From assembly GCA_021773055.1 (NCBI GenBank), contig JAJFKV010000015.1, positions 1 through 64,000 on the forward strand: a stretch of 64,000 bases of DNA, read 5' to 3'. This stretch comes from Woeseiaceae bacterium. Lineage in GTDB: Bacteria; Pseudomonadota; Gammaproteobacteria; Steroidobacterales; Woeseiaceae. The first letter of the stretch is position 1. The number at the start of each line of letters is the position of its first letter. A program made the translations under genes and the position numbers. The notes beneath the pieces are model-generated. The model was not told the origin of the DNA, did no database searches, and was given only the letters and a program-made list of their open reading frames with translations. Below are positions 7,294 through 15,910 of this stretch, one piece after another.

Positions 7294-8210
7294 GTGCGTC
7301 TTGCCCAACGCGGCTTCACGATCTTCTGGTATCTGACGGCAAGAAACATCACTGCGAGCCCAATCAGGAAGTCGATCGCCATCGAATGATACGTTCCTTC
7401 CAGCCCAATGGACCCTCCGGTGACCCACTCCGGACCGGCAATCTCGGCCACAAACCATCCTTTGAAAGCTACTCCGGAGTTCATCATTCCGAATACACCG
7501 GCTTGCATGAAGTTCCAACCAGCATGAAAGCCCCAGGTCACCCATAGTTTCCTGGTAAGAATGAAGGGTGCCACGATGATCAAGCTTGAGAACATGAGCA
7601 TCACAGCAGATGCAATTGATTGCTCCGCATTCAGGAGATGTACCACTCCGAATAGTGACAGACTGATCAGCAGGGATACCCATGTCCCGATAAACTCCTC
7701 CAAAAGGCGGTACAGGATGCACAGCAGCACCATATCCTGAAGGAGTGCTCCCGCGGTAAATGTCAGGAAATTGACCAATAGCCGGGTGCCACCGCGAACT
7801 TCCACAATACGATAGTCACCGACCAGCTCGATAAGGCCAACGAACACCAGGACCATGACAGCCGCAACAGTCGCGCCCAGCACCCACTGTACAATCCCGT
7901 CATTGGGGTCGATTTCAAAGGCTGATCTCTTCTCGTAGCTTCGGCAGTACCATTGATAGCTGATCAGTATTAGTGGAATAGATACAAGGAGCCGAACGAT
8001 GTCGACGTAAGTTGCTACAGGTTCCTGCAAGCGCGGAAATACTTCACTCACTAACACCGAATTGAAAATAACGATCGGCATTAGGAATAGAACTACAACA
8101 AATGGCCGGAAAAGCGGATGTTGAGTGATCCGTCCGACTATCGTTGTAGGTGTTGCCTGTGAGAACAGGGACTCGGGTGTCGTGTTAGCCCAATTCATGT
8201 TGCTTGCCAT
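7275..8210 (-). CDS. CPBP/CAAX-protease-like membrane protein with degenerate active site
   Basis: The 311-residue protein has about eight membrane segments and the Abi/CPBP fold. The second and third family motifs are intact: FGVVH (LSLFGVVHLLN) and HAGWN. Aligned to the family, the first motif (EExxFRG before LYRLLEE) reads QDMVLLC here. Both catalytic glutamates are therefore changed to Gln-Asp and the Arg is lost. It may be a pseudo-protease with a binding role, or inactive. N-terminal residues before the first membrane segment are polar. It is the only gene in its transcription unit. Confidence 0.72.
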   Translation of the reverse strand: MASNMNWANTTPESLFSQATPTTIVGRITQHPLFRPFVVVLFLMPIVIFNSVLVSEVFPRLQEPVATYVDIVRLLVSIPLILISYQWYCRSYEKRSAFEIDPNDGIVQWVLGATVAAVMVLVFVGLIELVGDYRIVEVRGGTRLLVNFLTFTAGALLQDMVLLCILYRLLEEFIGTWVSLLISLSLFGVVHLLNAEQSIASAVMLMFSSLIIVAPFILTRKLWVTWGFHAGWNFMQAGVFGMMNSGVAFKGWFVAEIAGPEWVTGGSIGLEGTYHSMAIDFLIGLAVMFLAVRYQKIVKPRWARRTQLSKT

Positions 8211-8345
8211 CCTGCATGCTATCGAGGGGCTGCGAGACTATCGGCTTTTATCCCTACCTCGCAATGGTAAAAACATCTCATTTTGCAGGATTTGCGGATT
8301 TTGGATGCTAGACCAACGATTTCCAGCTTCGACGCGAAACGACGG

Positions 8346-9377
8346 TCAGTTCAGGAGGATGGCGCCTGCTAGCTCATTGTTATCGCCCTTCTCGCGCAAG
8401 CGAATAATGCCGTTGGCATCAACGATAACGTGTGTCGGGAAATGTCGAACCTTGTATGTCCTGAACAGTTCGTCCGACGCATCGTATGCAAGTAGGAACG
8501 GGATTTCATACTTGTCGCGGTAGTACTCCACACCTTTCGGCCCTACGCTGTAGCGCGAGCTTATGCCGATAAACCGACTGGTATTCTGATGTTGTTGATA
8601 CAGCTCCAATACTTTTTTTCGAGCGCTATCGCATTCACGAGACATCTCGGGAAAGGAGTCTGAGACATAGGACTCACACCACGGCGTAAAAAAGAAAATA
8701 TATACAGATTCCACTTCCTCCAGTGTTTCAGCCAGACTAAACGAAGCGCCATCCAGCAAGTCGATCGTGAACTCAGGCGCAACATCGCCGACCAGCACCG
8801 AGGTGCCGGTAGATGCTGCTTGGGCGATTCGCTTCGAATCCTGACCAGGTTTTTCGTCAGCGGGCGTTGCTTGAAAGGCTTGGTACAAGGCCCGATCGAG
8901 TTGTTCGTCTGCCTCGTACCCTATGTGAATGATTTCTCCAGACACATTAATGACGACATGCGTTGGCGTTCCGAATACGTCGAACCTGGACCACATCTCG
9001 CCGCTGTCATCGAAGACGATTGGCATCTCTATCCCATGCGTCGTTTTAGTGTCTCCAATCCTCTCCAGCGTATCGTTGACCGCAACATTGACCGCCACGA
9101 ATTCAATTCGGTCACCGTATTGTTGGTAAGCCTCAACAAAATGCGGCATTTCCTCTATACAGTCCACGCACCATGTAGCCCAGAACTTCAGGTAAACGGC
9201 CTTTCGTTCTATGAGCTCGGAAGAAACGATGTGCTGCCCGTCTATCGAGGTGATGTCGAACTGCGGTGACGGCTGTCCGGAGGTGATACCGGGGTCGGCC
9301 CTCAGGTTGTTAGCTGACGAGAAAACGAGGATAAGAGCACACGCTGGAAGCGATAATATTCGGGCACGATATTTCAC
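8346..9377 (-). CDS. Periplasmic two-domain thioredoxin-like protein (TlpA/ResA type)
   Basis: The 343-residue protein has a signal peptide (residues 1 to about 27) and two thioredoxin folds in tandem. Domain 1 has the redox motif WCVDC (Cys70, Cys73) and the cis-proline loop FGTPTHVV. Domain 2 (about 195-343) has WCESY, so the resolving Cys is missing, though its cis-proline loop (RHFPTHVIVD) remains. Domain 1 is probably a disulfide reductase or oxidant-handling enzyme in the periplasm; domain 2 is more likely structural or substrate-binding. The start overlaps the end of the cupin gene by 4 bases, so the two are translationally coupled. Confidence 0.8.
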   Translation of the reverse strand: MKYRARILSLPACALILVFSSANNLRADPGITSGQPSPQFDITSIDGQHIVSSELIERKAVYLKFWATWCVDCIEEMPHFVEAYQQYGDRIEFVAVNVAVNDTLERIGDTKTTHGIEMPIVFDDSGEMWSRFDVFGTPTHVVINVSGEIIHIGYEADEQLDRALYQAFQATPADEKPGQDSKRIAQAASTGTSVLVGDVAPEFTIDLLDGASFSLAETLEEVESVYIFFFTPWCESYVSDSFPEMSRECDSARKKVLELYQQHQNTSRFIGISSRYSVGPKGVEYYRDKYEIPFLLAYDASDELFRTYKVRHFPTHVIVDANGIIRLREKGDNNELAGAILLN

Positions 9378-9865
9378 TTCGTATCTTCCGATTCGACTAT
9401 CACTGTTTCCTGAAGACCATAATGTTCGACCAGGCGATCGAATTCACCCGTCGCCATCCAGATAATGAGGGCTACCAGGGGATCCTCAGAAAGAACGTTG
9501 TGTATGACGCTCTGATTCCTGGTGGCGATTGCCAGCATTCCTGGCTCTACGGTAAGACTTTCACCGTCCACAATGTGCTCCAAACGACCGCTGAGTACGT
9601 AGAAAACTTCGTCCACCGGATGTTGGTGACTTGAGCATTGCTTGTCCGCACAAGTCTTGCCATCACCGCCTGGCAAATTCAAAACTGCGATTTCCAGACC
9701 GTCGCTACCTAATGAAGCGCTAGTCAACAAGAGACGCAGGTTGTCCGGCCCGCCACTGCTCGCCTGACGTGCAGTATTACTGCCCAAAGGGACTTCGGAA
9801 TGGGCGTGCGCCGAGATCACGTTACAACCCAGCAATCCCATCAAAATTACGGTCACAACTCGCAT
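9374..9865 (-). CDS. Cupin-domain lipoprotein
   Basis: I choose the internal ATG at 9865 over one 39 bases upstream, because it gives a compact lipoprotein signal (MRVVTVILMGLLGC, lipobox LLGC). The mature 140 or so residues form a cupin: SSHQHPVDEVFYVLSGRLE holds the first metal-binding His and Glu residues, and the second motif (PGMLAIATRNQSVIHNV) keeps the His. CADKQC supplies a Cys pair just before the first motif. A metal-binding dioxygenase or sugar/small-molecule-binding role is possible. It is operonic with the two-domain thioredoxin and divergent from the MocR regulator, which is the best candidate for its control. Confidence 0.72.
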   Translation of the reverse strand: MRVVTVILMGLLGCNVISAHAHSEVPLGSNTARQASSGGPDNLRLLLTSASLGSDGLEIAVLNLPGGDGKTCADKQCSSHQHPVDEVFYVLSGRLEHIVDGESLTVEPGMLAIATRNQSVIHNVLSEDPLVALIIWMATGEFDRLVEHYGLQETVIVESEDTK

Positions 9866-9955
9866 GATTTGCTGTCCAGAACGAAATGAGAGCCTAGTGT
9901 ACAATTCGAATTAGACAGTTGAAAAGAACCAGATTGATAATTGTGAGTCGACCAG

Positions 9956-11404
9956 ATGAAAGCACTGCAGTTGCAACTTCCCGACACGGACGAGCCTCTT
10001 TTTATCCGAATTGCTGCAGCTATCGTTGCTGCGATACAGGACGGGCGTCTGGAGGCGGCTTCGCGGCTACCATCTACACGAGTCCTGGCGTCCAGTTTCG
10101 AGGTTCACCGCCAAACGGTGATGTCGGCATGCGCTGAATTGGTCGCCCAGGGCTGGCTAACTGCTCACCCACGTAGCGGCTACCGGGTGAATTCGGCATT
10201 ACCAACCAATACCGGTCTCTTGCAGCGCCTGAAGCTATCCGCAACTCGTCCCGTTCGACTCAGTCCTGTTTTTGGTGACAGTAATGTCGAGATCGATGCG
10301 GATCCGCGGGATTTTGACTATCCATTCCGAGCGGAATGCCCTGCTCTGGACGCGTTTCCAAACGCTGAATTTCGTCGACACATAGGACAGGTGCTCCGCC
10401 AGAACTGGCAAGGGGCCCTGGACTACGGCCCGCCGGAAGGGAATTCCGAGCTAATTGCAGAGCTGCAAGGCTATGCGAAAAGAGTTCGTTCCATCAGTGG
10501 AAAAAGACTGATTTTGACCAGTGGTGCGCAGGAGAGCATTTACCTTACATCGAGGTTGCTGCTGGACAGCAGTACCTGCGTTGCGGTTGAGCCCCTTGGT
10601 TATCCGCCGGCATGGCGAGCATTTCGTGCTGCAGGAGCGAAACTGGTGCCGTTACGAATGGACAAGTACGGCGTTATCCCTGCCTCTTTCGCGCGTGCTA
10701 CGGAAGAACACGAAATTCGCATGATCTATCTCACGCCGTTGCATCAGTTTCCGACCACCGCCACCTTGCCTTTGGACCGGCGCATGGAGATCTACGAAAT
10801 TGCAAGGCAACACCGAGTAGCCATTCTTGAAGATGACTACGACCACGAATTTCATTACAACCATTCGCCATTAGCCCCGCTGGCTAGCAATGACCCCGCG
10901 CAGATAGTTTTCTATGTTTTTAGTCTTTCAAAGCTGGCCTTTCCGTCGTTGCGAGTCGGTGCACTTATGGCCCCGGCATATCTTGCCGACAATCTGCTGG
11001 CCTACCGGCAGATCGCTGTCGGAAATCCCGGCCAGATCCTGCCTCGAGCTACAGCGCTCTGGATGCGCGGCGGCGGATTTGAGCGGCACATGTGGAGAAT
11101 GCGGCGAATTTATCAGGAGCGTCGAGATCGGGTGCTGGAGGCGTTGACCATTATGCAGAATAGCGGCCTGGACCTGTCCTTTTCCGCACCTGATGGGGGT
11201 ATGGCGATATGGCTTGATGTGCACAGGGACACAGATACCCTGGCACGCCAAGCGCGAGAAAAAGGTATCCTTTTACAAACACAAAGCAGCTATCAACTAC
11301 AGCCCGGCGTTCCCGCTACGCATATCAGACTGGGATTTGCCAACCAGGATGAAGACCATCTCTTGGATGGTCTCTGTATCCTGGGAAAATTGCTGTGTGC
11401 GTGA
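9956..11404 (+). CDS. MocR/PdxR-family transcriptional regulator
   Basis: The 482-residue protein combines a GntR winged helix (about residues 10-78, LPSTRVLASSFEVHRQTVMSA) with a fold-type I aminotransferase domain (about 115-480). PLP-binding features are present: the Lys in FSLSKLAFPSLR (about residue 326), the Asp of EDDYDHEF and the TPLHQFPTTATLP loop. Such proteins sense PLP or an amino acid and act on adjacent divergent promoters. Only about 90 bases separate its start from the cupin gene, so it probably regulates itself and the cupin-thioredoxin pair; that is inference from position. Confidence 0.87.
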   Translation: MKALQLQLPDTDEPLFIRIAAAIVAAIQDGRLEAASRLPSTRVLASSFEVHRQTVMSACAELVAQGWLTAHPRSGYRVNSALPTNTGLLQRLKLSATRPVRLSPVFGDSNVEIDADPRDFDYPFRAECPALDAFPNAEFRRHIGQVLRQNWQGALDYGPPEGNSELIAELQGYAKRVRSISGKRLILTSGAQESIYLTSRLLLDSSTCVAVEPLGYPPAWRAFRAAGAKLVPLRMDKYGVIPASFARATEEHEIRMIYLTPLHQFPTTATLPLDRRMEIYEIARQHRVAILEDDYDHEFHYNHSPLAPLASNDPAQIVFYVFSLSKLAFPSLRVGALMAPAYLADNLLAYRQIAVGNPGQILPRATALWMRGGGFERHMWRMRRIYQERRDRVLEALTIMQNSGLDLSFSAPDGGMAIWLDVHRDTDTLARQAREKGILLQTQSSYQLQPGVPATHIRLGFANQDEDHLLDGLCILGKLLCA

Positions 11405-11407
11405 GGT

Positions 11408-11959
11408 CTAGGCAAGCCAGCCAAATGCACCGCCCGTCAGCAAGGAATAAATCAGGGCGTCGAGAAACGTCTTGACGGTTGCCGACCAGGGCCGGCCAAA
11501 CCAGACGCTCTCCTGCAAGTAGGCCATCCCATATGCCACGAATGCCACAGCGCCGCTAATGCGAAAGATGGCCAGATAATCAGCGTCCGGTGCGGCCGTA
11601 CGACTGACGATATAGGCACAAACGACAGCGACTGAAACATTGTAGGCAAACATCAGTCCGAGCTTCGGTCCCATAGCCGGTAGTCCCGACGGCACGATAG
11701 TAATAAAGGCGTGTGGGCCATCTTCGAATTTCTGCTTCATGGCAGGATCCTTGAATGCAGCCTGATCCGGACAATGTGGCAAGTTGTACCGGCCGGGTGC
11801 CAGGCCACGGAGCGCGTTGCTTACGCCCTGCTCGTCCGACACCTTGCTCCAGTCTTTCTTATGCCAGGGCATCGCCATAAAAATCACAGCCCCGGCGATG
11901 AATGTCAGAATTGCCGACAGCAGAATCGGTTGCCACAGTGTCATAATGCTCATATCCAC
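11408..11959 (-). CDS. Conserved-looking membrane protein of unknown function
   Basis: The 183-residue protein has an N-terminal membrane segment (LLSAILTFIAGAVIFMAMPW). A polar stretch of about 65 residues follows (ALRGLAPGRYNLPHCPD, then EDGPHAFITIVPSGLP), and then three or four more membrane segments. I do not recognise a family. It is convergent with the MocR gene (4 bases apart) and divergent from the membrane protein at 11993. The start could be either of two Met codons 12 bases apart. Confidence 0.6.
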   Translation of the reverse strand: MDMSIMTLWQPILLSAILTFIAGAVIFMAMPWHKKDWSKVSDEQGVSNALRGLAPGRYNLPHCPDQAAFKDPAMKQKFEDGPHAFITIVPSGLPAMGPKLGLMFAYNVSVAVVCAYIVSRTAAPDADYLAIFRISGAVAFVAYGMAYLQESVWFGRPWSATVKTFLDALIYSLLTGGAFGWLA

Positions 11960-11992
11960 CCCCCATTTATGGTGTGTCTAACATATAGCAGA

Positions 11993-12655
11993 ATGATCCG
12001 ATTCCTTCCATTATTCGCAGGTCTGGCACCTGTCATCGGCGTAAGTGTTGCCTACTGGCTCAATATTCAAACCGGGGTGCTCCCTGCCTGTATGCCCTTC
12101 CTCGATGGCTGCACCTCGATTAGCGCAACAGGGCGGTATATGCCTGGAAGCATGCCTTTTCGGGCCACCCTGCTACCCCAGGCGACAGTTCTTGTCGTCT
12201 TATGGTGGCTCAACGTCGAGTGGCTCAGGAATGAGGTTTCGATAAGCAGGACACGCCGGCGTGTCATTTTGTTTTGCGGCAGTGTAGGCGCCGCAGCGCT
12301 GATTCTGTACGTGACGTTTTTGGGTAGCAAGCAACCTTTTTACGAATTAATGCGTCACTTCGGAATTTATTTCTATTTCCTCGGCACGGCGATAGCGCAG
12401 ATACTAGTTAGCCTGGCGATGCCCGGTTCAAGATTGCGAACAGCGATGCGAGTTGTCATCGCGAGCCCCTTTATTCTCGGAATTATCAATTTGCTGCAGA
12501 AGCTAATCGTCCATCAACCGAACAACATTCAGAATAGTATTGAATGGGCAGCTGCATTACTGATGCAGGTGTGGTTTGTCCTGCTATATATGGAGTGGCG
12601 TAAAGTGCGGCTCACAGTGTTCGTGCAAGCCGATCCGCGCAGCGAATCAGACTAG
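11993..12655 (+). CDS. Multi-pass membrane protein of unknown function
   Basis: The frame is open from 11711, but the upstream part is antisense to the neighbouring gene. The first sensible start is ATG 11993 (MIRFLPLFAGLAPVIGVSVA), giving 220 residues with about five or six membrane helices. A segment with Cys, Ser and Gly (PACMPFLDGCTSISATG) follows helix 1 and recalls the Frag1/DRAM/Sfk1-like layout; this is a weak resemblance only. Its 3' end overlaps the convergent coiled-coil gene by 4 bases. Confidence 0.6.
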   Translation: MIRFLPLFAGLAPVIGVSVAYWLNIQTGVLPACMPFLDGCTSISATGRYMPGSMPFRATLLPQATVLVVLWWLNVEWLRNEVSISRTRRRVILFCGSVGAAALILYVTFLGSKQPFYELMRHFGIYFYFLGTAIAQILVSLAMPGSRLRTAMRVVIASPFILGIINLLQKLIVHQPNNIQNSIEWAAALLMQVWFVLLYMEWRKVRLTVFVQADPRSESD

Positions 12656-13197
12656 CGGGACGCTTTGCTGACCTCTTCAGAGGCGTCATCGTCATTGGAT
12701 TCGGCGTCCGGGTCTTGCTGGTCGGGATTAAATGAATAATCGAGAACGCCAGTCGCAATCATGTCCGTGGACGCCTGTGAGACAGACAGCTCGGTCTCCA
12801 CTTCGCGAATTTTCGCCTCTGCATGGACGTTTTCAGTCGCTCGGTCGGCGAGCTCAGAGCGTAACTCGCGCGTTTTCAATACCGAATCCTTAAGGTCTGA
12901 CGAGACTTTCTCAAGCTTCGACTGCTGCTCGGAGATGACATTGTCACGTCGTTCCAGGCCGACTGTTGTTTCTTTTAGCTCGTCTTCAAGCTTCTCAGCA
13001 TTGGTTCTGGAATCAGTGTTTTCTGACTGTGCAATTCGTAACTCAGCTTCGAGTTCACGAATTCTGTCGTCGCGGGGATCCCTCCTCTTCGCCCGATGTC
13101 GCGCGGTCAGGCTGCCGCTAATGGCAGCGAGAATCCAGCCGAGCAAGAATGTACCAGCGGCAATCAGGATCAATTCATTAGGCAGTTCTACAAACAT
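12652..13197 (-). CDS. Membrane-anchored coiled-coil protein
   Basis: The 181-residue product has an N-terminal membrane helix (LILIAAGTFLLGWILAAI). A basic patch (RHRAKRRDPRDDR) follows, then a long heptad-rich coiled coil (about residues 45-140, rich in Glu, Leu, Lys and Arg), and an acidic tail (DPDAESNDDDASEE). This looks like a structural or scaffold protein facing the cytoplasm. No enzymatic motif is seen. The stretch between it and the ApbE gene (13198-13373) shows no further gene. Confidence 0.6.
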   Translation of the reverse strand: MFVELPNELILIAAGTFLLGWILAAISGSLTARHRAKRRDPRDDRIRELEAELRIAQSENTDSRTNAEKLEDELKETTVGLERRDNVISEQQSKLEKVSSDLKDSVLKTRELRSELADRATENVHAEAKIREVETELSVSQASTDMIATGVLDYSFNPDQQDPDAESNDDDASEEVSKASR

Positions 13198-13373
13198 CGC
13201 AATAGGATCAATTGAATTGGACTATCAATAAAGGACCGGGTTCTCAGTCTTCACAAAGGAAAAAACCCACCTGCACGACCATAAATGCTAGCCGCTAAAA
13301 ACGCAACGCGTCGAAAAACGTTATAAAAACAATAGTATATGGGGCTTCGCTGATGTTATTTCTATATATTAAT

Positions 13374-14216
13374 TCAACGATGACACCAATACTGCTCTGA
13401 TTGGCTGTCGAGAAACTGCTCTGCCTCTGCGCCCTTAAGCATCGCCAACGTCGACAACATGCCGGCCTGTGTACACGTATCTGCGGCCACCGTGATAGAC
13501 GAAGCTGCGTTCGAAACCGGCCAACCAGTTCGCGGATCAATTACATGACCATAACGAATTCCGTCCTTCAATAAAAATCTTCTTGCGTCCCCACTGGTCG
13601 CCAATGCGCCCTGCCGCAACTCAATCAGCCTTGCGGGCCGAGAGGTCTCAGCGCCCTTTTCCGTGATCGCTTCTATGCCAACCGTCCAGGCTTTGCGGGT
13701 TTGTGGTGGCCCGGTCACTGCGAGGTCACCGCCAAAATTGACCAGAAAGGGTTCGGTGCTGCTCGCTCGCACTAACCCTATAGCGCGATCAACAGCATAT
13801 TCCTTGCCGATGCCACCAAGGTCAATTTGCATTTTGGCTGGCAATGTCAGCGTAGGTGAGCGCCACGTCACCTTGTTCCAACCCACCAGATCCAAAAGCA
13901 TAGCGACCTGCTTTTTGGATGGCACGTTATCGCTGCCGTCGAAGGTCCAGGCGCGGCGCAATACGCCCGATGTGATATCGAATGCCGCATCACTCATCGC
14001 GTAAAGCTGTTCGGCAAAATCCAGCATCTGCGCCGTCTCGTTATCGACCTCGACCGGCTTTCCGTTCGCGGAATTAATTTGGTGAATAATGTTCCCGTCG
14101 ATATAACGACTGAGCTTTTCCTGAATCCGCCATGCCTCGCCCGCGACCAATGCGGTCATTTCTTCTGCGTCGCGATGCGATCCGGTTTCGCACAGCAACT
14201 CGCAGGGGCTACCCAT
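13374..14216 (-). CDS. apbE: FAD:protein FMN transferase (ApbE)
   Basis: ApbE attaches FMN from FAD covalently to Ser/Thr of extracytoplasmic flavoproteins. Family motifs are present: AMGSPCELL at the start, DLGGIGKEYAVDRA, NFGGDLAVTG, and HVIDPRTGWPV with the downstream DTCTQAGMLSTLAM metal/flavin region. The frame remains open upstream of ATG 14216 and reads RFQAMG, which matches the usual FxAMG start of the family. However, no ATG, GTG or TTG occurs before the stop at 14292; an ATA overlaps the DUF3570 stop codon (ATAG). The true start may therefore be unusual. No signal peptide is visible. It is the last gene of the DUF4266-DUF3570-apbE operon. Confidence 0.85.
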   Translation of the reverse strand: MGSPCELLCETGSHRDAEEMTALVAGEAWRIQEKLSRYIDGNIIHQINSANGKPVEVDNETAQMLDFAEQLYAMSDAAFDITSGVLRRAWTFDGSDNVPSKKQVAMLLDLVGWNKVTWRSPTLTLPAKMQIDLGGIGKEYAVDRAIGLVRASSTEPFLVNFGGDLAVTGPPQTRKAWTVGIEAITEKGAETSRPARLIELRQGALATSGDARRFLLKDGIRYGHVIDPRTGWPVSNAASSITVAADTCTQAGMLSTLAMLKGAEAEQFLDSQSEQYWCHR

Positions 14217-14272
14217 GGCCTGAAAACGGCCTGAGTAGCCCTGCTGTAACGCCTCTATGCTGAGATTTCGGT

Positions 14273-15574
14273 CTATTTTTTGAACCGGTAGCTAAACTGT
14301 ACGATGAGAGCATTCAGATCGGGGTAGTTGTCGCGCCCAGCCTGATTGCCAATGACTTGCCCCGCCGGAATCGACCCTGACTGCTGGTACAACTCGACCC
14401 GGATGCTCATGTCGTTGTTATTGCGAGTTTTCCAACCGTACTTCAGACCTGCCGTTATTGCGTCGAAATCGCCGAGTCGATAATCCGACGATGCATAGAG
14501 TGGCAGCGTCGCACCATCGGTAAGACTAAGACGGTAGAACTCGGCTTCGGTTTGGGCATAAAAACGCAGGTGTGGCTCAAAATACTTGCCGTCGCCTATT
14601 GGCCAGCGATACCTGACATCGACAGTGTGAGAGTCGATTTCCCAGTCGTCGGTCATGAACCGATAAGACGCATCGAGCACATTGCCGTTCATATAGTACT
14701 TGGCTTGCGTGTAAACACTGTGCTTAGTGCGGTCGTCAGGCCGACTCTCGAACCGGAATTCGTGTGTAGGGCCGCCACCGGGCGCCGGTATCCGCTGAAT
14801 CGTATCGCCCGTGGTGCCGTCTACTACGCTGAGTAACTTGTAAGGGTTATTGAGGTAGCCGCTTTCATTGCTGAAGGAGTAATTCGCCTGTATGACCAGG
14901 TTTCTCGACACGACCTGAGAGACACCCAAAACGATATCCGCAACGTCCTTATCACCTGTGCCAAGGTGGTTGCTGAGATCACCAACATCCAGTACAGAAG
15001 ACAGTGCGATGGGTGCGCCACCGACAGGGTCGTTTTCGTCGCTCGCGATCGCGAATCCCGCAGAAATGGTGGTATTGCGCTTGTTGAAATCCTTCGCGAT
15101 TCGTCCGTTCAGTCCCAGGTGCAGGTAGTCGTATTCTTTTGAGCCACTCAAACCAAAGCTCACCTGGCTGCTCTCACCGACGGGCTGCTGCCAATTGGCT
15201 GTAATTGCGACCCGGGTGTCGCGAAACTCCTCGTCCACTGGCAACTCGCCAGAAGGAACCGCGTAGTCCGAATTGCCGGATGCATTGGTGATGACCTGCA
15301 CTGTGTCCAGAGGTATGGCGCCACTTGGTGATGCGCCGGTCAATCCGTCGATGGTCAGGCCGAATGAAAAGACCCGATCGTCGACAAACAGTCTGCGAAT
15401 GATTGACTTCAGGCTGAACTCCTGAACTCTGTCTTCGTCCTCGCCGTAATATAGCAGCGAGGTATTGAAGTCCCAGGTCGGCTCTTCCTGTGCCTCGACA
15501 GAGGCCGGAATTCCGCCGCCGAGCAGGCCACAAGTTGCAGCCGCAAGCGCCGCAGAGATCGAACGCTCCTTCAA
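14273..15574 (-). CDS. DUF3570-family outer-membrane-like protein
   Basis: This protein of about 433 residues has a signal peptide (KERSISAALAAATCGLLGGG, cleavage near VEAQ). The mature part has alternating aromatic and polar strands (YYMNGNVLDASYRFMTDDWEI, VDVRYRWPIGDGKYF) and ends in a terminal aromatic strand (IVQFSYRFKK), as outer-membrane barrels do. The fold and the neighbours DUF4266 and ApbE fit DUF3570. I place the start at TTG 15574, which overlaps the DUF4266 stop in a TTGA arrangement; two further in-frame TTG codons lie up to 12 bases upstream. Its role is unknown; the operon suggests surface or periplasmic redox. Confidence 0.8.
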   Translation of the reverse strand: MKERSISAALAAATCGLLGGGIPASVEAQEEPTWDFNTSLLYYGEDEDRVQEFSLKSIIRRLFVDDRVFSFGLTIDGLTGASPSGAIPLDTVQVITNASGNSDYAVPSGELPVDEEFRDTRVAITANWQQPVGESSQVSFGLSGSKEYDYLHLGLNGRIAKDFNKRNTTISAGFAIASDENDPVGGAPIALSSVLDVGDLSNHLGTGDKDVADIVLGVSQVVSRNLVIQANYSFSNESGYLNNPYKLLSVVDGTTGDTIQRIPAPGGGPTHEFRFESRPDDRTKHSVYTQAKYYMNGNVLDASYRFMTDDWEIDSHTVDVRYRWPIGDGKYFEPHLRFYAQTEAEFYRLSLTDGATLPLYASSDYRLGDFDAITAGLKYGWKTRNNNDMSIRVELYQQSGSIPAGQVIGNQAGRDNYPDLNALIVQFSYRFKK

Positions 15575-15783
15575 TTGCAACCGCAACCACCGCCGCCGAA
15601 TCCTCGACCGCCGCTGGATGCTTCTTTGCTAAAGTAAATGTGGTCGTCGGTCGCAGCTTCCAGAGCGTCCGTCGTTAATTGCATTTCCTCTTTCGCGAGC
15701 ACGTCACGATCCCACGGTTCGACACCCATCGACGTACAAGCACTGCAAATCAGCAGGACCCCGATAGTTAGAATGATCTTCAT
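15571..15783 (-). CDS. DUF4266-family small lipoprotein with C-terminal GGGGCGCN
   Basis: The 70-residue product starts at ATG 15783 (MKIILTIGVLLICSAC); a longer frame to 15813 is less likely. The lipobox LICSAC makes it a lipoprotein of about 55 mature residues. The rest holds the family's hallmarks: PWDRDVLAKEEM, HIYFSKEAS and a glycine-rich tail ending in CGCN. The strictly C-terminal cysteines could bind metal, form a disulfide or be modified. It is the first gene of an operon with DUF3570 and apbE, with start and stop codons overlapping. Confidence 0.82.
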   Translation of the reverse strand: MKIILTIGVLLICSACTSMGVEPWDRDVLAKEEMQLTTDALEAATDDHIYFSKEASSGGRGFGGGGCGCN

Positions 15784-15910
15784 TCTTCGCGCTCCAATTT
15801 CAACGCCGCCCAAGTGGTGGCCTCGTTGTTGTCTCGTTGCTTCATTTTGAAGCCCGCGTGGTGATCTATCATTTCACCATTTCGCCCAAATAGCAGTAGG
15901 AACCTTCTCA

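Noticed and set aside
11711..11992. N-terminal extension of the membrane protein at 11993
   Set aside because: The extension is antisense to the gene at 11408-11959 and has a non-protein-like Cys/His/Arg composition.
15784..15813. Ten-residue extension of the DUF4266 lipoprotein
   Set aside because: It would push the lipobox away from the N-terminus; ATG 15783 gives a normal lipoprotein signal.
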